From Lampris incognitus (taxonomy: Eukaryota > Chordata > Actinopteri > Lampriformes > Lampridae): a DNA stretch of 64,000 nucleotides. The DNA is taken from positions 90,570,429 through 90,634,428 of the forward strand of contig NC_079213.1 of the NCBI RefSeq assembly GCF_029633865.1, given 5' to 3'. The notes below the pieces were generated by a model, which made no database searches, was not told the origin of the DNA, and saw only the letters and a list, made by a program, of their open reading frames with translations. The position numbers and the translations under genes are program-made. Within the stretch, counting starts at the first letter, position 1, and the number at the start of each line of letters is the position of its first letter. Below are positions 23,070 to 33,165 of this stretch, in pieces.

Positions 23070-25100
23070 TGAAACCAATAGGTAGTTAACATTTCTTTCA
23101 GCTCCCATGAAGGGAGGAGGAAGTCAGTGACTCAGAGACAGTTAATAGTGCTGTTGGTGGCTCTTCTACTGAGATCACGGCATGTAACATCTGAGGCAAG
23201 CATACACAAACACACACGCATGCACGTGCACACACACTCACAAATGCATACATACAAACAAACATCACCTATGGTATTGTCAGTAGGCTAACCTTAAATA
23301 TGTAAATTAAACTGCCGGCAAAGTTATAGTAACATTGGACCTGCTGCACTTTGACTCCAAATGAGCTTATTCATGGTAAACATATATGTATTCATTTAAA
23401 AAAATTAACCATAATTCAAAGTCATAAATCGATTGAAATCGTCAGACCCTGTCTAAATGTACTTAATTCACCATGCAAAACGAATGGACAAGGCATTTGT
23501 CTTGGTGGCATTGGTAAAGGGAACAAATAGATAACTCACATAGGGACATGTAAGTGAATCATCTTAGAAATAATGTTCCCTCTAATTTCAACAGTGTGCA
23601 TTGTTCAGTCGACAGTTCTGTAAAGGAGGGCCGTTAACTGAGAGTACACATTTTAAAAAAAAGCCTGTATGTAACTAATCATTCGTGGTCTACAATCTCA
23701 AGGAAACGTGTGTAGAACTAGGATTTGAAAGACTTTTCTCTTGGGAAAAAAACTCATGACTGTAAATCGTGGGCCACCTTGTCAGCAAGAACAAAAGGGG
23801 CAGTGTGCTGCCACATGACATACCACCAACCTCACACAAGATCTGTCCCGGCAGCCAGGCCCCAGCCATTCAGTGCATCCTCACATCCATTTCAGCAGGA
23901 CACTGGAAAGAACAGAGGAAATTAGGGAGTGTGTGGAGCATGTGATGAAAAAAAAGGGGAGTTTGTTAAGCAATGTAGGCAATAACAGGGTTTTCTGTTT
24001 TGATTAGTCAGTTGGTGTTTGCCAGGGGATTAAAACGGCTATCTTTCAATAGATCTGACCATGGTGGATCGATCTGTCTGTCTACCTATCGATCTGTCTT
24101 GTCTATTGATCTGTCTTATCTATCCATCTATCTAATTCTTATTTATCTTACCATCTGTTAACCATTGCTGCAAGCCATGAAGGTGAACATGATTGCACAT
24201 TAGAGAGGCCAATAAACGTAGTGACTACACCAAAGCTTCACATTACATGAATAACAGTAATGTCATAAATAATACAACACATCATAAAACACAATGTATT
24301 GATTACAAGATTATATTCTTTTGAATAGTAACAGGAATCTGTGTTGTCCCAGGCTGGACACGCAAACATGTTAAAAATAATGGCACAACTTTTCTTTTTT
24401 CTTTTTTCTTGTACATTCTCATGAAGAATAGAGCACAATTCACTTCACGGTCAACAACTGACAAGGTCTTTATCACCATTAAATATCAGTTCATACCAGT
24501 GAAAATTCTAAAACATAAATAAGCTTGTCTGTCACCATAAATGCATAAAGTCACATGTTATTCAAGTTAAAAAGACATGGGCTAATACTGATGGTGTGAC
24601 TCACTATTATAAATCATTACCTGGATCTAGCTAACAAATATTGTCCCAATTGGTCAATAGGCAAATATGGGCTATTGCATTACTTCAAAGGCAGTCGATC
24701 TTTTAAATAGCCAATGAGCTGGTGGAATCATACCAGGAAGGTGTATTTACAGTATTCCTTTATAAACACCAGAAATATCCTTATTCTTAGCCTTTCACTC
24801 ACAACAGGTATAATAAGGTGAAGCCATTATAAGAGATTTACTTGGCATAAAAAACTGTTACCCATTTCTTATTGGATTAAATGTCTTTACTTAGTGATAA
24901 AATACATGGACTGTCATTGTACATAATCATTCTAGGGTCAAAGGAATAATTCTCAAACCCATTGCCAAGGCTAATGTGGCTGTGACTCCTCAGTGGTCCT
25001 ACATGATGTTGGTAATCTGTAAATGTGTTAACTTTCCACACCTGAACCTCCACAGATAAGGCCAGAGATGTCAGCTGTCCATTAATGTTGGTGCCATAAG
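23070..25100. other. Intergenic, nothing recognised except a degenerate tetranucleotide repeat
   Basis: No coding exon seen. Degenerate GTCT/ATCT repeats lie at about 24055-24135. Confidence 0.5.
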
Positions 25101-25104
25101 TGTC

Positions 25105-25490
25105 ATTTACATTTTACTATTTTGCAGACACTTTATCCAAAGCAATACACAAGAGAGTCAGCAATTAGCAGATAAATTTGGGTATTGACCCACAGGTGTC
25201 TTAAGAGAGCTGAATAGATCATAGCTCAGAGTGCATTTCATGTCAGGTCAACAACATATCAACACTGACATGAGTAATAGTAGTACAGGTTTCAAATTAC
25301 AATTTAACTGGACAACACCACAAATCAGTATAACAATCATACTTAGAGAGAGATCATCTAGATATTAAGGTAGGCTTGGAAAAGGAAGGCTGTAAGGCTT
25401 TTCTTGAACAAGGTGAGCAAGCCTGTGGCGTGATGGAAGCCAGGAGTTAATTCCACCATTCATTCCAACTGTGGCATGATCTGTTTAGTA
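25105..25490. repeat. Diverged retroposon-like repeat
   Basis: A segment resembling the teleost repeat that contains GCAGACACTTTATCCAAAGC opens this stretch. A block about an irregular match to LINE 3' regions (GGCATGATCTGTTTAG) closes it. It is too diverged to bound. A SINE inserted just beyond it. Confidence 0.35.
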
Positions 25491-25509
25491 AAAAGTCAGT
25501 TTTGCTTTA

Positions 25510-25940
25510 GGGCATCCGTGTAGAGTAGCGGTCTATTCTGTTGCCTACCAACATGGGTATCTCCAGTTCGAATCCCCGTGTTACCTCTGGCTTGGTCAGG
25601 CGTCCCTACAGACACAATTGGCTGTGTCTGTGGGTGGGAAGCCAGATGTGTCCTGATCGCTGCACTAGCGCCTCCTCTGGTTGGTTGGGGTGCCTGTTCA
25701 GGGGGGAGGGGGAACTAGGGGGAATAGTGTGAGCCTACCACATGCTATATTCCCCTGGTGAAACTCCTCACTGTCAGGTGAAAAGAAGTGGCTGGCGACT
25801 CCACATGTATTGGAGGAAGCATGTGGTAGTCTGCAGCCCTCCCTGGATCGGCAGGGGGGAGGGGTGGAGCAGTGACCAGGATGACTCGGAAGAGTGGGGT
25901 AATTGGAAGGGTACCATTGGGGAGAAAAGGGGGCGGGGTT
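25510..25940 (+). mobile_element. tRNA-derived SINE, full-length copy
   Basis: It starts with GGCATCCGTGTAGAGTAGCG and carries an RNA polymerase III B box (GTTCGAATCCCC) about 60 bases in. A conserved body follows (TGGCGACTCCACATGT, GATCGGCAGGGGGG) and the copy ends in GAGAAAAGGGGGCGGGG. A 12-bp target duplication, AGTTTTGCTTTA, flanks it at 25498-25509 and 25941-25952. A second, truncated copy of the same family is at 26739. Confidence 0.85.
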
Positions 25941-26239
25941 AGTTTTGCTTTAAAGCAGAGCCATGTAAAAGTATACCCTTCCATGAGATATAGGTACAGA
26001 TTCTGATGTAAAGTACAGGAACCTCAAAACTCTTAATACTAAGTAAAGTCCTTCAGTTAAGGTTCTTACTTTCTGTCTCTGGATAAAGTGCTTTTCTCAC
26101 ATAGTTCCCAGTAAATTACTGGGATAATCTTTCAGGCACCACATATACAGCTATATTCAGGAACATTTCCGTTGTGTGCCTTTTCACATATGCCATGACA
26201 ATGCCGGAGTAGATGAGGAAAGGGACAGTTCAGCAGTTA

Positions 26240-26738
26240 TTAATACAAACCCAACTCGGAAAAAGTTGGGATGATATGGAAATTAATATAAAAAAAGAAT
26301 GCAGTGACTTCTAAATTTACTTTGACTTGTATTTCATTGCAGACAGTATGAACACAAGATGTTTCATGTTTTGTCTGGTCAACTTCATTTCATTTGTAAA
26401 TATACATCCAATCCTGCCATTCAGGCCTGCAACATATTCCCAAAAAAAAGTTGGGACGGGACAATTCAGGGCTAGTAATGAGGTAAAATAATTAAATAAC
26501 AATGTGATTTGAAATGGGTGGTGTCAACAGGTGATTGCTATCATGATTTGGTGCAAAAGCAGCATCCAGGAAAGGCCTAGTCCTTTAGGAGCAAAGATGG
26601 GCCAAAGCTCGCCAGTTTGCCAACAAATGTGTGAGAAACTTATTGAAATCTTTAAAAACAATGTGAAAGATAGGAAGGGATTTGGATATTTCACCATCTA
26701 CGGTGCATAACATAATTAAAAGATTCAAGGAATCTGGG
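26240..26738 (+). mobile_element. Tc1-like transposon 5' fragment, cut off by a SINE
   Basis: The left part has the AAAAAGTTGGGA motif of a Tc1-like terminal region at about 26258 and again at 26446. The start of a transposase follows near 26596, with SSPVCQQM and EIFKNN. The usual next block (RKIGRDLDIS..TVHNIIKRF type helix-turn-helix) is present but shifted by a small deletion. The fragment stops exactly where SINE sequence begins (26739) and does not resume. It is non-functional. Confidence 0.6.
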
Positions 26739-26847
26739 CATCCGGGTAGCGTAGCGGTCTATTCTGTTGCCTACTAACGTGGGGCTCGCCAGTTTGAATC
26801 CCCATGTTACCTCTGGCTTGGCCAGGCGTCCCGACAAGCACAATTAG
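26739..26847 (+). mobile_element. tRNA-derived SINE, 5' part only
   Basis: It matches the first 110 or so bases of the SINE at 25510 (GCATCCGGGTAGCGTAGCGG and the B-box region GTTTGAATCCCC). It ends after the AGCACAATTA segment. The 3' body is missing. Confidence 0.75.
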
Positions 26848-27437
26848 TTACACAATTACCAAAAATCTTCCCCCACTTATGTGTATCTGCTGTGCAGTCT
26901 ATGCATCAGATCATCAGTCTTATTTTCACTTTGTATCCTGTCCCAGCTCCACCACCACCTTTTTAGCCCTCCGCTGCTTTCATCACTCATCTAAGTGACC
27001 TCTTCAGTCAGTCATAATTACAAAAAAATCTTACCGGCATTTTCCCTGAAATTATACATAGCCTTGAAGTGGGAAATTGGCGGCACAGATTTTCCTGAAT
27101 ATTGATCCCTACTCCTTATGCGGGAAGCGTTCTTGAAGATTTCAGGGAAAGACTGCATGTGTGAATATTATATTCCCAACAGCATATTTGAAAACATGTG
27201 AAAGAGAATGCAGACCAAGGGACTGTTTTTAAGAAGCAGCTTTGTGCTGAGATTACCTTTGTCCCATTGTAAGCCGATGGACAAAGAAGATCTTTGTGTT
27301 AAGATCAGAGTAGGTGGTTTTTCTTCCATGGAGGGTAGGACAGTTGGCAAGCAAAAATCAGTCATTATAGGGTCATATTCTAGCCTAAAAATCTAGCTAG
27401 CACATAAAACGCTGAAGATTTTTGGCAAACTCGTTTA
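26848..27437. other. Intergenic, nothing recognised
   Basis: No exon or repeat structure identified. Confidence 0.5.
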
Positions 27438-27454
27438 ATACCATCGGACACAAC

Positions 27455-27455
<1 letters not shown>

Positions 27456-27490
<35 letters not shown>

Positions 27491-27664
27491 ATACTTTCGG
27501 CTGTTCCCGTTAGGGATCACCACAGTGGATCATCCGTTTCCATTTCTTCCTGTCATCTGCATCTTCCTGTCACACCAGCCACCTGCATGTCCTCCCTCAC
27601 CAGATCCATAAATCTCCTCTTTGGCCTTCCTCTTTTCCTCTTCCCTGGCAGCTCCATATTCAGC
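27456..27664 (-). mobile_element. 5'-truncated RTE-like LINE stub with target duplication
   Basis: On the plus strand it opens with a (TAC)n tail, then TTTCGGCTGTTCCCGTTAGG and about 170 bp that match the end of the LINE reading frame at 31257. An 18-bp direct duplication (ATACCATCGGACACAACC) flanks it exactly at 27438-27455 and 27665-27682. Only the last 209 bp of the element were inserted. Confidence 0.9.
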
Positions 27665-27682
27665 ATACCATCGGACACAACC

Positions 27683-28800
27683 GACCATAAAAAATGTTTT
27701 CAGTTATAAGGCTCTAAAAATGTTACTAAATTATGTATCAACGCATTTCCAGCAAATATTGAAATAATAAAGGGTCTCAGTGAAATATGTGCAGTGTCCC
27801 ATGTTTAGTGTAAATTGTCACATGACACTGTTTACTTCCTGATTGCACAATGAGAACAGGATGGCAGCATCAAAGCTCCCAAACAAACAGTTAGTAAAGC
27901 ATGTTAACATAAAGACTAGCGTGCCATGGGGTTTCAGTCAGGGCCTTCAGTAACGAACTGCACCCCCCCCCCCCACACACACACACACACAGACACACAC
28001 ACACACGCACACACACTCACACACGTTTCTCATATTGGTGCCGGTACAGCCAACACAGCCACATACAAAATACACTATCACGCATTATGTGCACTACTGG
28101 ATCAACACTAACAAGACAGCTGATATTCAACAACCACATCATACACCGCTCTGCACTATAGCAGTTACTGCAGCATCACCATCAGATCTTGCTATAAGTC
28201 ACTCAGCAACCAGATTGCACACGCACACCACATGGCACAAAAACAAAAACACCTAGAAGAGCACACTCAGAAGAGTGCAGATGTCCGCCAGGCACATCTG
28301 CTTTTCTCTGGTACTCAGACTTGGCGACAAACCACCTACTGGGGGAAGAGGCCCTTATTAAAAGACTTCAGATGGGTTTAAAAAAAATGTCCACAATCCA
28401 ACCAGATTCACAGAAAACAGAGAGTAGATCGGCAACAAGATGGTCAGTAGCTGTGAATGAGGTGGCCATTGCTCTTAGTTCGCTCGCAACCCACCAAAGG
28501 CTCAAGACCTAAATTGATAGCAACACCAGGGCTAGCACCAATACATTGGGCCCTGGGGCGTTCTGTCCGTACACATAACATTTTGATGGCTGATGATACG
28601 GTCACTTAAAGTTGTAATCAGTTTGCAGCTTCAGGCTTTAAGAAAAGGCTGGCAATACCACTAGTGCTGGTCCAAGGAGCTGTGATGAGTTTAGATGACG
28701 TAGGAAACCCCTGCTCAGCCCCACGAGAAAACAAGTGATTGAATTATGACATATTTCAGGCAAACTTCAATCTAACTATGAAAAACAAATTGTGATTTTG
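27683..28800. other. Intergenic with a C run and CA repeat
   Basis: A C run and CA-rich microsatellite occupy about 27961-28025. No gene recognised in the rest. Confidence 0.5.
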
Positions 28801-28810
28801 ATGTTGATAG

Positions 28811-29194
28811 CGCGGCATGGTGGCGCCGTGGTTAGTGCAGTCGTCTCACAGCAAGAAGGTCCTGGGTTCGAGCCCCAGGGTAGTCCAACCTTGGGGGTCG
28901 TCCCTGGCTGACCACTGTTTGGAGTTTGCTTGTTCTCTTTGTGTCTGCATGGGTTTCCTCCGGGTACTCCGGTTTCCTCCCATAGTCCAAAGACATGTAA
29001 GGTCAGGTGAATCAGCCATACTAAAATTGTCCCTAGGTGTGAATGTGTGTGTGTGGGTGTGTGCGTGTGTCGGCTCTGTGATGGTCTGGTGACCTGTCCA
29101 GGGTGTCTTTCTGCCTGCTGCCTAATGACTGCTGGGATAGGCTCCAGCATCCCCGCGGCCCTAAGTAAGGATAAGCGGTTTGGATAATGAATGA
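28811..29194 (+). mobile_element. tRNA-derived SINE, second family, full-length copy
   Basis: The head has A-box-like GTGGTTAGTGCAG and B-box GGGTTCGAGCCCC. The body is the conserved GGGTTTCCTCCGGGTACTCC block, and the tail has the CTGGGATAGGCTCCAGCATC block ending in GGATAATGAATG. A 10-bp target duplication (ATGTTGATAG) lies at 28801-28810 and 29195-29204. Tail fragments of the family recur at 42541 (plus) and 59080 (minus). Confidence 0.88.
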
Positions 29195-29389
29195 ATGTTG
29201 ATAGGGCCAGCAGAGAAGGCCCTGATGGCCCTGAAAGCCCACCACTGCATAAAGATAGGACAAAGATCTTTGGTAGACATCATCTTTAAGGTGTCTAATA
29301 TTGATATATGCACTTCCAATTACTCATCTTTGTTCAGTCCGTTCATATAATTTTGTTACCGTTTCAATATTATATCCTTCTCTCACTCA

Positions 29390-29895
29390 GACGTGTGACT
29401 GATGTGTTTTTTTTTCCCCCTCGTCTCTTCTTCTACGTATGTGAATGGTGTGATGTGAGTCTCTCTTGTGTGCATGTGTAGTCTGTCCTCCTGTCAGATC
29501 TACATGGTGATGGTGGTCATGTGGTTCAGCTCCTAGGCTGTTCTGGTGACATCTGGACACTGCTTGGCATCCTCGCATCATATTCTTCATATATCTGATA
29601 ATTCCATCCTAATTCTGTTATCCTCTTTCAATGTTGTATTCTGTAATTTGCGTAAACACAACATCCATTGCATGTCTGTCCATCTTGGGAGAGAGCTCTC
29701 TCCTCTGTTGTTCTCCCCGAGAGTTCTTCCTATTTTTTCTCCCTGTTAAAGGGTTTTTGTAGGGAGTTGTTCCTTATCTGATGTGAGGGTCTAAGGACAG
29801 GATGTTGAGTTGCTATAAAGCCCACTGAGGCAAATTTGTAATTTCTGATAATAGGCTATACAAATAAAATTGACTTGATTTGACTTGACTTCATA
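29390..29895 (+). repeat. LINE 3'-end repeat, copy 4 (longest, plus orientation)
   Basis: It ends with GACTTGATTTGACTTGACTT, the reverse complement of the tail at 4768. It extends further 5' than the other copies (GAGAGTTCTTCCTATTTTTT, GTTGTTCCTTATCTGATG and an upstream block with GTGACATCTGGACACTGCTT). It looks like the 3' UTR of an L2/Rex-type LINE with no coding part left. Confidence 0.65.
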
Positions 29896-29984
29896 GAATG
29901 AGTAAACATGTTGACGGCAACAAAAGTGACCAGCGGGATCTCGGTATACACATACTTATTATACACATATATAGTTCTTGTTCT

Positions 29985-30330
29985 ACCAAACTTTCTACTC
30001 TGTTCTTGCTTTCATTTTCACTTTGAGTCAAGTTCTGGATATGTTGGATCTAGGTGACCGCCCAGACAAGGCATGCAATATTGCAGTTATCCCTCAAATG
30101 AGAAAGATGCTGTCCTCCACGATTGCGATCGCGATGAGTCAGATTATGAGAGGGAGACAGGCCATTTGCCAGCCAGGCTGTTGAATGCATATGCTGAATT
30201 TATGCAAACAGATCACGACACGAACGATGTTATCAGTGATAATAACCTCCCCCACCCACTACACTGTTGATAATGATGAGCCAAGGGCCTCTACCCACCA
30301 GAGGGTCCAGTCAGAAGAGCCAAGGGTATT
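29985..30330 (+). pseudogene. Possible N-terminal part of the piggyBac transposase
   Basis: Short frames here read VLDMLDLGD and, in another frame, an acidic stretch with DRDESDYE, LPARLLNAYAE and DNDEPRAS. These resemble the acidic N-terminus of fish piggyBac transposases. The rest of a piggyBac transposase on the same strand starts at about 38640, beyond a pile of insertions. If both belong together, more than 8 kb has been inserted between them. The match is weak and from memory. Confidence 0.35.
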
Positions 30331-30359
30331 GCAGTTAATTAGACTCAAAACTCACGCTT

Positions 30360-31101
30360 CTTTTTCTTCTTGGTTTTTATTGGCGGTTGGCATCTGAAAT
30401 GTTGTATCACCGGCACCGCCACCTACTGAAATGTAAGAACTTTACAGTACTAATTATTTACATTGTACACTCAAAATGATCCCATTCGTGGCATTGTCCA
30501 TTCTATAACCCAGACCCAGTCTTGAGTTTATGTAAATTCTTCACTCAGTGTAGCATCTAGCTCTTCTCCAGATATGTCCACAACATTCAGTTATCCCCTG
30601 GCAGCGTCCAACACCATCTTGATCCTTTCCAACTTCCCCTTTATTTCAGCAGTGCAATTTATGACCATGCCAATGAACGCCGAAAATCTTTTCTTGTCTG
30701 TGCAGATATTCTGGTCCGCTCCATTCCTTTTCTGCTCCAGTTCTTTTTGTACTTCCACCATCTCATCATTTCTATCCATTCTCTTAGCAGCTTCACCATA
30801 TGACAATCCCATTTCAGTCTCATCTTATTCACTTATTCACTTATTCACCTTAATTCTTTTTGGACACTGTGCTGACCCCATATCATGATTTCCCTCCCAG
30901 TGAAGGTACTGTGCTTTCTCCTTCTCAACTTTACACTCCTCCTCTTTGCAGTTGTCCTTCCCACATCTCCCACATCTTCTGACTCCCCTACAAACTGCAG
31001 CAACATGTCCAAATTCTTGACAACAAAAACATCTGAGAGGAACTCTCTCATATGCCCTCATCCTGTAACAGACATATTCATGGTATACTCTTTCTATCAA
31101 T
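30360..31101 (-). pseudogene. LINE ORF1 (zinc-knuckle protein) fragment and 3' tail
   Basis: The minus-strand frame has RMRAYERVPLRCFCCQEFGH, a CCHC knuckle (CFCCQEFGHVAAVC). A damaged second knuckle and CPKRIKVNK follow, then after a stop SYGEAAKRMD and FIGMVINCTAEIKGKLE. This is the C-terminal layout of ORF1 in fish LINEs. A triplicated TTATTCAC (30823-30849, plus strand) introduces the stop. Downstream is a LINE-like tail (CAACCGCCAATAAAAACC on the minus strand, near 30380). ORF2 is absent. The BEL element at 31107-37229 is inserted in the ORF1 frame; a short stretch of the same frame resumes at about 37235-37265. Confidence 0.6.
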
Positions 31102-31106
31102 TCCCC

Positions 31107-32477
31107 TGTAGCTACACTGGTCCAATGAAATAACAGCCACGCATCATACAGATGTCTTGTGAAGATTTATTTTATATCGATCTCTCTCTATCGTCAGCAG
31201 ACACAAGAAATTAAAAAAAGACATACTACTACTACTACTACTTTCGGCTGCTCCCGTTAGGGGTCGCCACAGCGGATCATCCGTTTCCATTTCTTCCTGT
31301 CTTCTGCGTCTTCCTCTGTCACACCAGCCACCTGCATGTCTTCCCTCACCACATCCATAAACCTCCTCTTTGGCCTTCCTCTTCTCCTCTTCCCTGGCAG
31401 CTCCATATTCAGCATCCTTCTCCCAATATACTCAGCATCTCTCCTCCACACATTTCCAAGCCATCTCAATCTTGCCTCTCTTGCTTTGTCTCCAAACTGT
31501 CCAACCTGAGCGGTCCCTCTAATATAATCGTTCCTAATCCTGTCCTTCTTCGTTACTCCCAGTGAAAATCTTAGCATCTTCAACTCTGCCACCTCCAGCT
31601 CCGCCTCCTGTCTTTTCGTCAGTGCCACTGTCTCCAAACCATATAACATAGCTGGTCTCACAACCATCTTGTAAACTTTCCCTTTAACTCTTGCTGGTAC
31701 CCTTCTGTCGCAAATCACTCCTGACACACTTCTCCACCCACTCCAACCTGCCTGCACTTTCTTTTTCACCTCTCTACTGCACTCCCCGTTACTTTGGACA
31801 GTTGACCCCAAGTATTTAAACTCAAATGCCTTTGTCACCTCCACTGCTTGCATCCTGACCATTCCACTGTCCTCTCTCTCATTCACGCATAGGTATTCTG
31901 TCTTGCTCCTACTGACTTTCATTCCTCTTCTCTCCAGTGAAAATAAAAGACATAAAGTTTGATATATACATCTCTCATTCCGTTTAAAGTCTCTCAAGCT
32001 AGTGTCCGTTGATCAACAATCCCAAACATTAGCACAACAGAAATGCAAAGAAATCAAGTAAAATTGCTGAAAACATATCACACTGTCCATGTAAAGCCAC
32101 ATCAACAAACACTATACACAAATATAAAACAAATGAAGGACAATTACCATGTGCGCCTCTTGAATCATGTGTAGAATAAAGTTATTTTGGGGGCTGTATA
32201 CGGAGATGTCTTTCCTCTGCATCTATGTTGGTTCTGACACATAATGCAACGGCTATGCTCTTAACGAAACACTGGTCATGTGACCTGTTACGCTCTAACG
32301 TCAAATAAACCTTGCATAAAGGGCACATTTTTGGACTAAACATTTTTATCATGTTATATTTCAAATCAATTTTTATCAATGTTAGCCCTTTTAACCACTT
32401 GTTTATTACATTTTAATTGGGGGGGGGGGTTTTAACGGCTGAATGAACTCAATATAACTATCTCGGAGACAGTTATA
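31107..32477 (-). repeat. BEL/Pao 3' LTR (left), interrupted by a LINE
   Basis: It starts TGTAGCTACACTGG and ends CAGTTATA. It aligns along its length with the LTR at 36579-37229 except for about 714 bp of LINE at 31226-31939. Without the LINE it is about 650 bp, like its partner. Confidence 0.88.
31226..31997 (-). mobile_element. RTE-like LINE, 5'-truncated, in a BEL LTR
   Basis: The element covers about 31226-31939; the reading frame is open up to 31997 into LTR sequence. The 3' end is a (TAG)n tail preceded by the TTTCGGCTGCTCCCGTTAGG block. The frame encodes the end of a reverse transcriptase and C-terminal domain: GMKVSRSKTEYLCVNE, FEFKYLGSTVQSNGE, RPAMLYGLETVALTKRQE, LRWLGNVWRRDAEYIGRR and GKRRRGRPKRRFMDVV. 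It is flanked by AAAAGACATA-type duplications (ending at 31225, and 31941-31955). The other LTR shows the unfilled site at about 36706. The RTE label is from motif resemblance. Confidence 0.82.
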
Positions 32478-32638
32478 CTCCCACCAAATAACTGATTTAT
32501 GATAACCTTTATGCAAACATTTGAATAAATCTACTAATTTCCAGAACCAAATAGTCGGTATTTATAAAAAATGCTTAGGTCAAGACTGATACTTTAAACT
32601 CTCCAAAAATTTAGAAACTAGTTATATTGTCACACATT

Positions 32639-33114
32639 TTAGTTATTTTCTGCAAGCACAAATAATTTATGAATAGGACGTTCAAGAATGGATGGATTAA
32701 AGAGTCGTTGACCTCCTTTCCCTAGCTTTCTATTTCCTATTTGTATTGTAACTTTTCGCACCAGGGACTCTTCCAAGTCTCCACTCATTGCGGGGAATCT
32801 CTTCTTCTTTGACAATGACGATATCTCCAATTTTCACATTTCGTCTTGAAGAGTGTCAACATTGTCTGTGGGTAATTTTTGCTAGATATTCCTTTCTCCA
32901 TCTGCTCCAGAATTGCTCTGTCAGATATTGTACTCGGCGCCACCTTTTCTTGGCATACAGATCTTCACCCACAAATTTTCCTTGTGGAGGCAGCAGAACA
33001 GAGCCTTTCATGGTAAGTAAATGGTTTGGGGTAAGTGGCTCTAAGCCTTTGGGATCATTGATGCTGTCAGCGGTGAGTGGGTGTGTCTTAAAGGGGAGGG
33101 GCATTTCCAGGTGA
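32639..33114 (-). pseudogene. BEL/Pao integrase C-terminal tail
   Basis: Minus-strand frames read LEPLTPNHLLTMKGSVLLPP, RRVQYLTEQFWSRWRKEYLA, then in a second frame VRKVTIQIGNRKLG and FNPSILERPIHKLFVL. This order is the segment following the integrase core in BEL/Pao Pol. A frameshift lies near 32830-32860. No catalytic integrase residues remain. Confidence 0.75.
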
Positions 33115-33165
33115 CCATCTGTATTTTGATGTATTCTTTATTTCAGGAATTGCATGAACTCTGTG

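Noticed and set aside
25510..25580. tRNA gene
   Set aside because: Same reasoning: tRNA-derived head of a SINE with a 12-bp duplication.
28776..29150. Proline/threonine-rich frame with HTHTP repeats
   Set aside because: Antisense reading of the SINE and its GT run.
28811..29194. tRNA gene
   Set aside because: A- and B-box-like motifs are present but the sequence continues into a SINE body with target duplications and does not fold as a full tRNA.
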